64,000 nucleotides of DNA from Bradyrhizobium cenepequi (GCF_020329485.1 NZ_JAGKJI010000002.1:421627-485626), one strand, 5' to 3'; shown: positions 17,148 to 26,956, counted from the stretch's first letter. The notes: generated by a model from the sequence alone, not told the origin. Numbers and translations are program-made.

Positions 17148-17918
17148 TCAGTCCTGGTACGTGAAGAACCCGCGCGGGCGCTGCTGATAGTAATAGCCTT
17201 GCGGCGCCGGCGCGTAGCGGTCGGAATTTTGCTGCGGCTGGCGATAGTAAGTCTGTGTATCGTAGACGCGGCGGCTGCGCGGCGCCGGATACATCTGCGA
17301 GGTGGAGCTGCCGTCAGCCGGATAGATGTAGCCGTCGTCGGCGCGGACCTGCGGCAGTTGCTGCTGCTGTTGCGGCGTGATCACGACAGGATCGCCAGCG
17401 GCGGCGGCGTCATATTGCCGATCGTACTGCTGCGGGGCGCGGCGGGCGACTGCAGTGTTGCCGCGCTTCGGATTGCGCGCGAGCGCCACCTGCGAGGAGC
17501 CAGTCAGCGTCACCGTGGCGTTGAGCACGCCTTGCTCCTGCACCAGCGCGTAGAGGGTGGCCGCATGTTCGCGCGACAATCGCACGCAGCCATGGGAAGC
17601 GGGGCTGCCGAGGCGGTTGACCGAGTCCGTGCCGTGGATCGCATGCCCGATCTTGGTGAAGAAGATCGAGTGTGGCATCGGCGCGTCGTCAAATTCCTTG
17701 GAGAAGTGGTCTTCCTCCATGCGGAAGGTGCGGAAACTGCCGCTTGGCGTCTCGTAGGAGGGGATGCCGGTCGAGACCGGCCAATGATACCGCTCGACGC
17801 CGTCGACCGCGACGGTCATCTGCTGATTGTCCTTGTCGACGGTGATGGCGACTTTGGCTTGTGCGGCGCCGGCAAATGCCAGCGTCAGGGCGGTGAAAGC
17901 AACGAGGAACGTACGCAT
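17148..17918 (-). CDS. L,D-transpeptidase (YkuD domain), periplasmic
   Basis: A 256-residue exported protein. A signal peptide (residues 1-21, ending AGAAQA) precedes the YkuD catalytic domain, with HAIHGTDSV (His 95) and SPASHGCVRLS (His 109, Cys 111, Arg 113), the full active-site set for meso-DAP 3-3 cross-linking or for attachment of proteins to peptidoglycan. Residues 140-256 are a Gln/Tyr/Pro-rich low-complexity tail (QQQQQLPQ, RQPQQNSDRY), longer than the catalytic core requires and probably disordered. It is monocistronic. The tail is the only unusual feature. Confidence 0.93.
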   Translation of the reverse strand: MRTFLVAFTALTLAFAGAAQAKVAITVDKDNQQMTVAVDGVERYHWPVSTGIPSYETPSGSFRTFRMEEDHFSKEFDDAPMPHSIFFTKIGHAIHGTDSVNRLGSPASHGCVRLSREHAATLYALVQEQGVLNATVTLTGSSQVALARNPKRGNTAVARRAPQQYDRQYDAAAAGDPVVITPQQQQQLPQVRADDGYIYPADGSSTSQMYPAPRSRRVYDTQTYYRQPQQNSDRYAPAPQGYYYQQRPRGFFTYQD

Positions 17919-18205
17919 CTTACTTGGGCCCTCCAGGCCTTACATTGCAGCGCCGTGGCTCTCCGTCCCCGACATCCAATATGCCTGGAATCCGGCTCAG
18001 GTTCCAGTAGCCCGCCTATGCATCGTTAATACAACGAACGGCGCAAGCAAGGCGCGATCGAAGGAATCGGGTGCCAGGTTGCTGACTTTTTCGCGAGTTG
18101 TGAACGCGTGACTCGAATTCGTCACAGACGCGCAACCATTTGGCCGCAAGGGCGTTTCACACTCCCGCCAGACGGTACGATTTGCCGTGCATTTTAGGAT
18201 TTGCC

Positions 18206-18538
18206 ATGAAGAAGACCAACGTCAAGACGGCGGCGGTGCTTCGCGCCACTCCGGCGCGGCTCGTGCTTGCGGCCGCCGCCATCATCCTCGCATTGCTTGC
18301 AATGCCCCATCTCGGACACGCTCAAGGCATCGTGCGCGGCGCGCAGCAGGGGTCCCATGAGGGCAATCGGATCGCCGGTCCGGTCGGCGGCGTGGTCGGT
18401 GGTGCCGTCGGCGCCGGCGTCGGCGGCGCCGTGGGTGCGGTCAATGGCGTGCTCGGCCTGCCCAATCGCGGCTGGCATCGTGGCCATCGCTGCCGCGGCT
18501 ACTACACGCGCTCAGGTCGTTTCCGCTGCTATCGCTGA
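18206..18538 (+). CDS. Small secreted Gly-rich hypothetical protein
   Basis: A 110-residue protein starting MKKTNVKTAAVLRAT. A hydrophobic signal segment (LVLAAAAIILALLAMPHLGHAQ, about 20-40) ends in a plausible AHAQ-like cleavage site. The mature part has a Gly/Val-rich glycine-zipper-like run (GPVGGVVGGAVGAGVGGAVG, 58-77) and a Cys-containing basic tail with HRCRGYYTRSGRFRCYR. Glycine zippers insert in or associate with membranes, and such proteins are common in bradyrhizobia, but no function is known. Start chosen at ATG 18206; an upstream Met at 18140 precedes a non-signal-like stretch. Confidence 0.65.
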   Translation: MKKTNVKTAAVLRATPARLVLAAAAIILALLAMPHLGHAQGIVRGAQQGSHEGNRIAGPVGGVVGGAVGAGVGGAVGAVNGVLGLPNRGWHRGHRCRGYYTRSGRFRCYR

Positions 18539-18553
18539 CGCCGTGAGGAGAGT

Positions 18554-18645
18554 CGTAGGGCGCGCGTGAGCGCGAGCCGGGTACCTCGCGCCGCGATCTC
18601 TGGATTCCGGGTTCATGCTTCGCATGCCCCGGAATGACGGCCAGG
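18554..18645. repeat. Palindromic repeat (ggattccggg/ccccggaatgac family)
   Basis: The sequence cgcgtgagcgcgagccggg ... ctggattccgggttcatgcttcgcatgccccggaatgacgg belongs to the same family as 8122-8226. It separates two convergent genes and may serve as a bidirectional terminator. Confidence 0.55.
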
Positions 18646-18648
18646 CAA

Positions 18649-19410
18649 TCAATGCTTGAGCCGATAACCTGTCCTGAAGATCCACCAGACGATCGCCATG
18701 CAGATGGCGAGGAAGCCCAGGGTCGTACCGAGGCTCAGGCCGACGCTGACGTCGGCGATCTCGGAGAAACTCCAGCGGAAGCCGGAGATCAGGTAGACCA
18801 CCGGGTTGAGCAGGGCGATGGTGTGCCAGGCCGGGGGCAGCATGTTTACGGAATAGAAGCTGCCGCCGAGGAACGTCAGCGGCGTCACCACCAGCATCGG
18901 GATCATCTGCAGCTTCTCGAATCCATCGGCCCAGATGCCGATGATGAAGCCGAACAGGCTGAAGGTGACGGCAGTCAGCACCAGGAAGGTCAGCATCCAG
19001 ATCGGATGATTGATGTGCAGCGGCACGAACAATCCAGCCGTCGCCAGGATGATGAGCCCCAAGATTATCGATTTGGTCGCGGCCGCCCCGACATAGCCGA
19101 TAACGATCTCGAAATAGGAGAGCGGCGCCGACAGGATTTCATAGATCGTGCCGACGAATTTCGGGAAATAGATGCCGAAGGATGCATTGGTGATGCTTTG
19201 CGTGAGCACCGACAGCATCACCAGCCCCGGCACGATGAAGGTGCCGTAGCTGACGCCCTCGACTTCCGTGATGCGCGAGCCGATCGCAGCCCCGAACACC
19301 ACGAAGTAAAGCGAGGTCGACACGACAGGCGAGACGATGCTCTGCAACAGAGTGCGCCAGGTGCGCGCCATTTCGAACAAATAGATTGCGCGGATCGCTC
19401 GATAGTTCAT
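18649..19410 (-). CDS. ABC-2 type transporter permease (YadH-like)
   Basis: A 253-residue permease with six hydrophobic segments and the ABC-2 signature in [20 protein letters not shown] (about 180-199). It starts [20 protein letters not shown] at ATG 19410, with tgaggg as ribosome site. It is the second gene after its ATPase (19570-20493), separated by 159 bases that hold two long palindromes. The pair resembles E. coli YadGH and the NodIJ-type exporters; the substrate is unknown and no nod genes are near. Confidence 0.88.
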   Translation of the reverse strand: MNYRAIRAIYLFEMARTWRTLLQSIVSPVVSTSLYFVVFGAAIGSRITEVEGVSYGTFIVPGLVMLSVLTQSITNASFGIYFPKFVGTIYEILSAPLSYFEIVIGYVGAAATKSIILGLIILATAGLFVPLHINHPIWMLTFLVLTAVTFSLFGFIIGIWADGFEKLQMIPMLVVTPLTFLGGSFYSVNMLPPAWHTIALLNPVVYLISGFRWSFSEIADVSVGLSLGTTLGFLAICMAIVWWIFRTGYRLKH

Positions 19411-19426
19411 GGCGCCCTCACTAGCG

Positions 19427-19486
19427 CTCTGATTTCGAAGTTCGCACGCGTTCGCGGAGCCTCCGATGCGAACTTCGAAATCAGAG
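19427..19486. repeat. Perfect 20-bp inverted repeat next to ABC permease start
   Basis: Arms ctctgatttcgaagttcgca (19427-19446) and tgcgaacttcgaaatcagag (19467-19486) are exact reverse complements around a 20-base loop. On the minus-strand mRNA it would form a very stable hairpin ending 17 bases before the permease start codon, directly upstream of its ribosome site. Confidence 0.9.
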
Positions 19487-19521
19487 GAGCGGTAGCAAAT
19501 CTATGATTCTGGTACGGCATT

Positions 19522-19569
19522 AAGTTTGAAGTTCCTATGACGAGGGTGCGGCAAACTCTGATAGGAACT

Positions 19570-19577
<8 letters not shown>
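19522..19577. repeat. Perfect 17-bp inverted repeat overlapping ABC ATPase stop codon
   Basis: Arms aagtttgaagttcctat (19522-19538) and ataggaacttcaaactt (19561-19577) are exact reverse complements around 22 bases. The right arm contains the TGA stop (19570-19572 on the minus strand) and the final codons of the ATPase. Both this and the 19427 repeat share the core gaagttc, so they look like two members of one family. Confidence 0.9.
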
Positions 19578-20493
<916 letters not shown>

Positions 20494-20623
20494 GGGCTGA
20501 TGGTGACGGACTGAGCAGGAAATGTGGCAAGGGGTGACGCGACGCTTGGCCGCGCGAGAGGAGGGGCGGCCACTACATAGGTACGCTTGGCGGGTTCTGC
20601 AATCCGTCGAAACGACGATCGGT

Positions 20624-20914
20624 TCACTCCGCCGCGTGAGCGCGCGCGGGCAATTCAATCAGAGCAACCATATAGGTCCTGATGTCGCTCGCGACCTCCG
20701 GATCGGCCTTCAGCTCGGTTAATGTTCGCGGACGCGGCAATGGCTTGCCGTCGCTTTCAAGACCTTCCGCATATAGCTGCAAGGCCTCCGGCGCATTGCG
20801 CAAGGCCTCATCGATATCATCGCCGCCGGAAGTGCAGCCGGGCAGGTCCGGAAACCAGACACCAATGCTGTGTTCAGGTCCGGCATCTTCAATAATCGCG
20901 ACGTAGTGAGCCAT
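20624..20914 (-). CDS. hicB: HicB family antitoxin
   Basis: A 96-residue protein starting [12 protein letters not shown]. The partly degraded RNase-H fold of HicB antitoxins is visible in [20 protein letters not shown] followed by [15 protein letters not shown] and a PRPRTL segment. The ATG at 20914 has gagg 6 bases upstream, inside the end of hicA; a TTG four codons earlier (20926) would overlap the hicA stop. The protein lacks an obvious C-terminal helix-turn-helix or ribbon-helix-helix domain, so autoregulation may be weak or need another factor. It neutralises the HicA toxin. Confidence 0.9.
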   Translation of the reverse strand: MAHYVAIIEDAGPEHSIGVWFPDLPGCTSGGDDIDEALRNAPEALQLYAEGLESDGKPLPRPRTLTELKADPEVASDIRTYMVALIELPARAHAAE

Positions 20915-20922
20915 GGCTAACC

Positions 20923-21117
20923 TCAATCGGGCTTCCAGCCTGCACCTTTATAGATAGCGCGCACCAAACCTTTTCCCAAATCTTTCTTCGGGTGCGGAAT
21001 GACCAGCGTTTCGCTGGATATGGGATTCTTGAACACGTGGTGAGAACCGGTAACGCGAACAAGTATCCATCCTTCTCGCTCCAAGCGGCGTATAATCTCG
21101 CGCCTGTTGGTCAACAT
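20923..21117 (-). CDS. hicA: HicA family mRNA interferase toxin
   Basis: A 64-residue dsRBD-fold toxin that cleaves mRNA. The start ATG at 21117 has agggagagg just upstream. The family signature is REIIRRLEREGW followed by VRVTGSHHVFKNP with the catalytic His 26 and the basic VIPHPKKDLGKGLVRAIYKGAGW. Toxin comes first and antitoxin second, the usual hicAB order, with 8 bases between stop and the antitoxin ATG. All key residues are present, so it appears functional. Confidence 0.93.
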   Translation of the reverse strand: MLTNRREIIRRLEREGWILVRVTGSHHVFKNPISSETLVIPHPKKDLGKGLVRAIYKGAGWKPD

Positions 21118-21192
21118 GAAACCTCTCCCTGGATCATGTAGACCTTAAAGCCTGTCCGCCAGCGTTAAGTGAGCGACCCCGCGGGCCCTCTC

Positions 21193-23733
21193 CTACACCC
21201 GCTCCACGAAACTATCGACCACCTTTTTCTCGCCGGCCTTCTCGAAGGCGATGGTGAGTTTGTTGCCGTCGATCTTCACCACATGGCCGTAGCCGAACTT
21301 CTGGTGGAACACGCGGTCATCAAGCGAGAATTCAGAAACGGTCCCGGTTGATTTCGCCACCAGTTCGCCCTCGATCACAACGGGTGCGCGCTTGTTCCGT
21401 CCGAAGCCGCCGAAGGGCGATTGCTGCTCATCGAATCCGCCGCGTGAGCCGCCGCGGTTCTGGTTGCGGGCGCGGTTGGCCTGGGCGCGCTGCCAGCCGG
21501 GTGTCGTGTAGCTCGAGCCGAAGGCTTCGACATTGTCGAAGCGCGAGGGGCCGTAGCCGCCGGCGCCGCCCCAGCCGGAGCCGCCCTTGGATTCCGTGAT
21601 CTCGACATTATGCGCGGGCAGTTCGTCGAGGAAGCGCGAGGGGATCGTTGTCGACCAGGTGCCGTGGATACGGCGGTTGGTGGCGAAATAGATTTTTGCC
21701 CGGCGCCGGGCGCGGGTCAGCCCGACATGGGCGAGACGGCGCTCTTCCTCCAGCCCGGCGCGGCCCTGCTCGTCGAGCGTGCGCTGGCTTGGAAACAGGC
21801 CTTCCTCCCAGCCGGGCAGGAAGACGTTATCGAACTCCAATCCTTTGGCGGAATGCAGCGTCATCAGCGACACCGCTTCCTCGCCCGCTTCGCCGTCACG
21901 GTCCATCACCAGCGAGATATGCTCAAGAAAGCCTTGCAGGTTCTCGAACTCCTCCATCGAGCGAATGAGCTCTTTGAGGTTGTCGAGCCGGCCGGCGGCG
22001 TCCGCCGAGCGGTCCTTCTGCCACATCTCGGTGTAGCCGCTCTCATCGAGCACGATCTCGGCCAGCTCCGTATGCGCGGTGACGTCGCGCTGCGCCCGCC
22101 AGCGGTCGAACTGCAGCACGAGATCGCGCAAGCTCCCGCGCGCCTTCGGCTTCAATTCGTCGGTCTCGACCACGGCGCGCGCCGCCTCGAACAGGGGAAT
22201 GCGGCGCTTGCGGGCGTGATCGTGCAACAACTGCACGGTGGCGTCGCCGAGCCCGCGCTTCGGCACGTTGATGATGCGCTCGAAGGCGAGATCGTCGGCC
22301 GGCGAATTGATCGTGCGGAGGTAAGCCAGCGCGTCGCGGATTTCGGCGCGCTCATAGAAGCGCGGACCGCCGATCACGCGATAGGGCAGGCCAAGCGTGA
22401 CGAAGCGGTCTTCAAACTCACGCATCTGGAACGAGGCTCGCACCAGAATCGCGATCTCGTTCAAGTTCTCGCCGGCGCGCTGCAGATCCTCGATCTCCTC
22501 GCCGATCCCGCGCGCCTCCTCTTCCGAATCCCAGGAGCCGGTGACGGTGACCTTCTCGCCGTCCTCGTCCTCAGTGCGCAAGGTCTTGCCAAGCCGGTCT
22601 TCATTGTGCGCGATCAGATGCGAGGCGGCGGCAAGGATATGGCCGGTCGAGCGGTAGTTGCGCTCGAGGCGAATAACTTTCGCGCCGGGAAAATCGTGCT
22701 CGAAGCGCAGGATGTTGTCGACCTCGGCGCCGCGCCAGCCATAGATCGACTGATCGTCGTCGCCGACGCAGCAGATGTTCTTCGAAGGAACCTTCTCCCT
22801 CTCCCCGCTTGCGGGGAGAGGGGCTGCCTCTGCGAGCAACCCTGGCGGAGAGAGCCCCTCACCCGGATTGCTGTGCAATCCGACCTCTCCCCGCAGGCGG
22901 GGAGAGGTCGAAGTATGCGACGGCGCCTGCGCGAGCAGCCGTAGCCACAAGTACTGCGCGACATTGGTGTCCTGATATTCGTCGACCAGGATGAACTTGA
23001 AGCGGTTCTGATATTGCCTGAGCACATCCGGGTTCTCGCGGAACAGGCGGATGTTCTCGAGCAGGAGATCGCCGAAATCGGCGGCGTTGAGGATCTTCAG
23101 CCGTTCCTGATAGCTCGCGTAGAGCTTGCCGCCTTTGCCGTTGGCGAAGCTTGCGGCCTCGCCGGCCGGCACCTGCGACGGCGTCAGGCCGCGGTTCTTC
23201 CAGCTATCGATCAATCCGGCCAGCATCCGCGCCGGCCAACGCTTGTCGTCGATGTTCTCCGCCTGCAGCAGTTGCTTCAGCAGCCGCACCTGGTCGTCGA
23301 CGTCGAGCACGGTGAAGTTCGACTTGAGCTGCACCAGCTCGGCGTGGATGCGCAGAATGCGGCCGGCGATCGAATGGAAGGTGCCGAGCCACGGCATGCC
23401 TTCGACGGCCTGGCCGAGCATCTGGCCGAGCCGCAGCTTCATCTCGCGCGCCGCCTTGTTGGTGAAGGTCACCGACAGGATCTCGTGCGGGCGCGCGCGG
23501 CCCTGGCTCAGGATATGGGCGATGCGGGTGGTGAGCACCCGCGTCTTGCCGGTGCCGGCGCCGGCCAGAACCAGCACCGGACCGTCGAGCGTCTCCACCG
23601 CCTCGCGCTGCTCGGGATTGAGCCCTGCGAGGTATTGCGGGCCGGCGGCGGCGCGGGCGCGCGCGGCGATGCCGCCAGCCTGCGGCTGGTGCTCGGGAAC
23701 GGCCTGATGGGACAGCTTGCTCGGCTCAGTCAT
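21193..23733 (-). CDS. uvrD: ATP-dependent DNA helicase UvrD/PcrA (with internal palindromic-repeat insertion)
   Basis: An 846-residue SF1A helicase of nucleotide excision and mismatch repair. The start is ATG 23733 (MTEPSKLSHQ). Motif I VLAGAGTGKTRVL lies at 54-66, motif II FILVDEYQDTN near 250, motif III GDDDQSIYGWRGAE after 320, motif V/VI as LMTLHSAKGLEF and EERRLAHVGLTRARR. Between motif II and motif III, residues about 271-316 are an extra segment (SHTSTSPRLRGEVGLHS and on) that is coded by a palindromic intergenic-type repeat at 22786-22922 inserted in frame. The remainder matches the family. The C-terminal 130 residues contain a Gly/Arg/Asn-rich linker and a final tudor-like domain (LDDRVFHQKFGYGHVVKI). 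Confidence 0.95.
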   Translation of the reverse strand: MTEPSKLSHQAVPEHQPQAGGIAARARAAAGPQYLAGLNPEQREAVETLDGPVLVLAGAGTGKTRVLTTRIAHILSQGRARPHEILSVTFTNKAAREMKLRLGQMLGQAVEGMPWLGTFHSIAGRILRIHAELVQLKSNFTVLDVDDQVRLLKQLLQAENIDDKRWPARMLAGLIDSWKNRGLTPSQVPAGEAASFANGKGGKLYASYQERLKILNAADFGDLLLENIRLFRENPDVLRQYQNRFKFILVDEYQDTNVAQYLWLRLLAQAPSHTSTSPRLRGEVGLHSNPGEGLSPPGLLAEAAPLPASGEREKVPSKNICCVGDDDQSIYGWRGAEVDNILRFEHDFPGAKVIRLERNYRSTGHILAAASHLIAHNEDRLGKTLRTEDEDGEKVTVTGSWDSEEEARGIGEEIEDLQRAGENLNEIAILVRASFQMREFEDRFVTLGLPYRVIGGPRFYERAEIRDALAYLRTINSPADDLAFERIINVPKRGLGDATVQLLHDHARKRRIPLFEAARAVVETDELKPKARGSLRDLVLQFDRWRAQRDVTAHTELAEIVLDESGYTEMWQKDRSADAAGRLDNLKELIRSMEEFENLQGFLEHISLVMDRDGEAGEEAVSLMTLHSAKGLEFDNVFLPGWEEGLFPSQRTLDEQGRAGLEEERRLAHVGLTRARRRAKIYFATNRRIHGTWSTTIPSRFLDELPAHNVEITESKGGSGWGGAGGYGPSRFDNVEAFGSSYTTPGWQRAQANRARNQNRGGSRGGFDEQQSPFGGFGRNKRAPVVIEGELVAKSTGTVSEFSLDDRVFHQKFGYGHVVKIDGNKLTIAFEKAGEKKVVDSFVERV
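22786..22922. repeat. Palindromic repeat inserted in frame in uvrD
   Basis: The stretch contains ctctccccgcttgcggggag near 22799 and ctctccccgcaggcggggag near 22887, the same family as intergenic elements at 53496-53651 and 61661-61790. Each is itself a hairpin and the two are separated by agcccctcacccgg. Here it replaces nothing obvious and adds about 45 codons between helicase motifs II and III with no frameshift or stop. Confidence 0.85.
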
Positions 23734-24014
23734 TGCGAATCGTTTGGCCCCCACGATGGCACCGTGGTGCGGTGAAGGGGAAGCCTTCTTAGCAGGGATT
23801 AGGGCCATATAGGGCCTCTTCCTGTGTTTTGACAGGCTTTATCCGCCTCTCGTGCCGCGCTGCCTGCCATGGCCAGCGTGCGATTTGTTCCTTCGAAAAC
23901 CGCAAATTTCGCGATTTTCAGGCCCGGAACCTTCGTTTTGGGGGCGGATTGTTTTCTCAAGTCCGGCGCGATGATCAATCGTGCCAGTGGAAACGGAAAG
24001 CAAAGGGTTTGGCC

Positions 24015-24188
24015 ATGTTAGGCTGGGTCGTGACGTTTTTGATCATCGCGTTGATCGCGGGCATTCTGGGCTTCGGCGGCATCGCCGGCGTCTCCATTGA
24101 AATCGCCAAGACGATCTTCTTCATCGCCATCATCCTGTTCCTGATCTCGGCAGTCGTGGGCTTGGTGCGCGGCCGCTCAAGGGTCTAG
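24015..24188 (+). CDS. DUF1328 small membrane protein (YtjA family)
   Basis: A 57-residue protein starting [20 protein letters not shown] at ATG 24015 (agggttt-ggcc upstream). It has two membrane helices (about 3-23 and 33-50) around [10 protein letters not shown], exactly the DUF1328/YtjA pattern. Such proteins are often induced by envelope or oxidative stress in proteobacteria; the function is unknown. It is monocistronic, with 9 bases to the convergent thioesterase stop. Confidence 0.88.
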   Translation: MLGWVVTFLIIALIAGILGFGGIAGVSIEIAKTIFFIAIILFLISAVVGLVRGRSRV

Positions 24189-24197
24189 GCACCCGCG

Positions 24198-24713
24198 TTA
24201 TCTCGAGGGCATCGCCACGTTGCGGCCGATGCCCTCAGGGCGCGGGACAGATGCGTGGATATCCGCGATCGCCTTGATGCGGGCGCGGATATCGGATGGA
24301 AATGGAGCGACCTTGCGCGAGTTCATGTCGATATGCAGTGACATGTTTTCGGAGGTGGCTGAGATCCAGCCTTCCGTCGCGTGGCGCAACTCTTCGAAGG
24401 TGTGCAGTCGCTTCTCGTCGGCGCCGAGCAGATAGACCGTCACCTGCAGGGGATCGCCGAGGTGGACCTCGCGCAAGTACCGCACGTGGCACTCGGCAGT
24501 AAAGGTCGAGCCGTGGCGCTCTTTCTTGTAGGCGGGACCGATGCCGAGCTGCAGCCAGATCTCGTCGATGGCGCGGTCGAACATCACGTTGTAATAGGCC
24601 ATGTTGAGGTGGCCGTTATAATCTATCCATTGCGGTTCGATCTGCATCACCGAGGACAGGAACGGGGCTGAGGGCAGTTTTGCGTTCCTGGCGGCATTAA
24701 CAGTCGTCATCAT
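24198..24713 (-). CDS. Acyl-CoA thioesterase, hotdog fold (4-HBT-like)
   Basis: A 171-residue protein that should hydrolyse an acyl-CoA thioester. The hotdog active-site region is QWIDYNGHLNMAYYNVMFDR (28-47), where the Asp-Tyr-Asn-Gly-His-Leu-N pattern matches 4-hydroxybenzoyl-CoA-type thioesterases (also YbgC and FadM relatives). Close matches are commonly annotated simply as thioesterase family. It starts at one of two adjacent Met codons at 24713/24710. It faces away from the FAD dehydrogenase gene with an 83-base gap. Confidence 0.85.
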   Translation of the reverse strand: MMTTVNAARNAKLPSAPFLSSVMQIEPQWIDYNGHLNMAYYNVMFDRAIDEIWLQLGIGPAYKKERHGSTFTAECHVRYLREVHLGDPLQVTVYLLGADEKRLHTFEELRHATEGWISATSENMSLHIDMNSRKVAPFPSDIRARIKAIADIHASVPRPEGIGRNVAMPSR

Positions 24714-24796
24714 TCCATCCCTGCTAGTTCGATTAGCTCACTTGACCCGTTATATAACGTTTGCCACGGTCGGCTGAAGCCGGGAGGAAATTTCAC

Positions 24797-26215
24797 GTGG
24801 CGACTACGATTTCGAGCAATTTGACGCGTCCGGAGCCGCAGGCCCTCAAGGGCGCGATCGACGCGTTGGCGGCGCGCTTCGGCAACCGCCTGATCACCTC
24901 GCAGGCGGTGCGCGAGCAGCATGCCCACACCACGACCTGGCTGCCGCCACAGCCGCCGGACGCGGTGGTGATGGCGCAGGAGACCGCCGACATCCAGGAT
25001 GTGGTGCGGATTTGCGCCAAACACCGCGTTCCCGTGATCGCCTTCGGCACCGGCACCTCGCTGGAGGGGCAGGTGAACGCGCCGGCCGGGGGCATCTGCA
25101 TTGATCTGCGCGACATGAACCGGGTGCTCGCCGTGCATGCCGAGGACCTCGACTGCGTGATCGAGCCTGGCGTCACGCGGAAGGCGCTCAACGAGCATCT
25201 GCGCGACCAGGGCCTGTTCTTCCCGATCGATCCCGGCGCCGATGCCTCGCTCGGCGGCATGACCGCGACGCGCGCTTCCGGCACCAACGCGGTGCGCTAC
25301 GGCACCATGCGTGAGAACGTGCTGGCGCTGAAGGTCGTGCGCGGCGACGGCGAGATCATCACGACAGGCACGCGGGCGAAGAAATCCTCGGCCGGCTACG
25401 ACCTGACGCATCTGTTCGTCGGTGCCGAGGGCACGCTCGGCATCATCTCCGAGCTCACGATCAAATTGCGCGGCATCCCCGAGACGATCGCGGCAGCCGC
25501 ATGTTCCTTCGAGACCGTGCTGGGCGCCTGCCAGGCGACGATCCTGGCGATCCAGATGGGCATTCCCGTCGCCCGCATCGAACTGCTGAATGCGGCGCAG
25601 GTGAAGGCCTGCAATTCCTATTCAAAATTGTCGCTGCCAGAGACGCCGCTGTTGCTGCTCGAGTTCCACGGCAGCGAGGCCGAGGTCGCCGAGCAGTCGA
25701 AGAACTTCAAGGAGATCGCCTCCGAATGCGGCGGGCTCGGTTTCACCTGGACCACCAGGCCTGAGGACCGCACGAAACTCTGGCAGGCGCGGCATGACGC
25801 CTATTGGTCGGTGAAAGCGCTGCGGCCCGGCTCCGGCGTGGTCGCGACTGACGTCTGTGTGCCGATCTCGCGGCTCGCCGATTGCGTCACCGAAACCGAA
25901 CAGGATCTGAAGCGGCTCAACCTGCTCTCGCCGATCGTCGGCCATGTCGGCGACGGCAATTTCCATTGCTCGCTGGTCTGCGACGTCGACGACGCCGAGG
26001 AGATGGCGCGCGGCGAGGAGTTCATGCATCGCCTCGTGGAGCGCGCGCAGGCGATGGGCGGCACCTGCACCGGCGAGCACGGTATCGGCCAGGGCAAGCA
26101 GAAATACCTCGAAGCCGAGCTTGGGCCGGAGGCGCTCGACGCCATGCGGGCACTGAAGAAGGCGTTCGATCCGCAGAACATCTTCAATCCCGGAAAGATC
26201 ATTCCGGCCGCGTAG
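24797..26215 (+). CDS. FAD-linked oxidase (D-lactate dehydrogenase / GlcD-like)
   Basis: A 472-residue flavoprotein of the VAO/PCMH family. I chose the GTG at 24797 (VATTISSNLTRPEPQ) because ggagg lies 11 bases upstream; a further upstream ATG at 24761 would add an unlikely leader. FAD-binding pieces are VPVIAFGTGTSLEGQVNAP (around 83-101), DPGADASLGGMTATRASGTNAVRYG and LTHLFVGAEGTLGIISELTI. C-terminal GHVGDGNFHCSLV and GTCTGEHGIGQGKQKYL are the typical GlcD/Dld end. It oxidises a 2-hydroxyacid, probably D-lactate, and passes electrons to cytochrome c or quinone; the exact substrate is not readable. Confidence 0.9.
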   Translation: MATTISSNLTRPEPQALKGAIDALAARFGNRLITSQAVREQHAHTTTWLPPQPPDAVVMAQETADIQDVVRICAKHRVPVIAFGTGTSLEGQVNAPAGGICIDLRDMNRVLAVHAEDLDCVIEPGVTRKALNEHLRDQGLFFPIDPGADASLGGMTATRASGTNAVRYGTMRENVLALKVVRGDGEIITTGTRAKKSSAGYDLTHLFVGAEGTLGIISELTIKLRGIPETIAAAACSFETVLGACQATILAIQMGIPVARIELLNAAQVKACNSYSKLSLPETPLLLLEFHGSEAEVAEQSKNFKEIASECGGLGFTWTTRPEDRTKLWQARHDAYWSVKALRPGSGVVATDVCVPISRLADCVTETEQDLKRLNLLSPIVGHVGDGNFHCSLVCDVDDAEEMARGEEFMHRLVERAQAMGGTCTGEHGIGQGKQKYLEAELGPEALDAMRALKKAFDPQNIFNPGKIIPAA

Positions 26216-26224
26216 GAATATTGC

Positions 26225-26956
26225 TCAGCCGATATTCTGCAGCGCCGGAAACGTCTCCAGCAGCCATATGCTGACACTGGTGACGGCACCGGTCAGAAAG
26301 CCGATGCCGGTGATCACCATCAGCGCGCCCATGACATGCTCGACCGTTCGAAGATGCCGCTTCATCCGCAGGAACAGTGACGAGAACTGCTCGACCGCGA
26401 ATGCTGCGAGCAGGAAGGGGATGCCGAGCCCGGCGGAATAGATCGCAAGCAGCGCCGCGCCTTTGGTTACCGTCGCTTCTGCCGCTGCGATCGAAAGGAT
26501 CGCGGCGAGGATCGGGCCGATGCAGGGCGTCCAGCCGAAGGCAAAGGCGAGCCCCATCGCATAGGCGCCCCACAATCCGACAGGCTTGGGCATGCTCATC
26601 CGGCCCTCGCGCATCAATAGTCCGATCCGCGTCAGCCCGAGGAAGTGCAGCCCCATCACGATGATGACGATGCCGGCGACGATGGAAAGCTGCGCCGACC
26701 AGGCGCGAATCAGCCCGCCGATCAGGGACGCGCTGGCGCCGAGCGCCACGAACACGGTGGAGAAGCCGAGCACGAACATCAAGGCTGCCGCCATCACCGC
26801 GCGCTTGGATGCCTGTGCGCTCTCGTCATGGGCGACATGCTCAATCGTCGCGCCGGTCAGATACACCAGATAGGGCGGCACCAGCGGCAGCACGCAGGGC
26901 GACAGGAAACTGACGAGGCCGGCGATCAAGGCTGCCGGGATGGAGACATCGTGCAT
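26225..26956 (-). CDS. ccdA: Cytochrome c biogenesis protein CcdA
   Basis: A 243-residue polytopic membrane protein starting MHDVSIPAALIAGLVSFLSP at ATG 26956. It has six hydrophobic segments with the two redox cysteines in FLSPCVLPLVPPYLVYLTG (helix 1) and FGWTPCIGPIL (helix 4), the pair that relays reducing equivalents from cytoplasmic thioredoxin to the periplasm for haem attachment to cytochrome c. Its stop is convergent with, and 9 bases from, the FAD-oxidase gene. No thioredoxin partner is adjacent. Confidence 0.94.
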   Translation of the reverse strand: MHDVSIPAALIAGLVSFLSPCVLPLVPPYLVYLTGATIEHVAHDESAQASKRAVMAAALMFVLGFSTVFVALGASASLIGGLIRAWSAQLSIVAGIVIIVMGLHFLGLTRIGLLMREGRMSMPKPVGLWGAYAMGLAFAFGWTPCIGPILAAILSIAAAEATVTKGAALLAIYSAGLGIPFLLAAFAVEQFSSLFLRMKRHLRTVEHVMGALMVITGIGFLTGAVTSVSIWLLETFPALQNIG

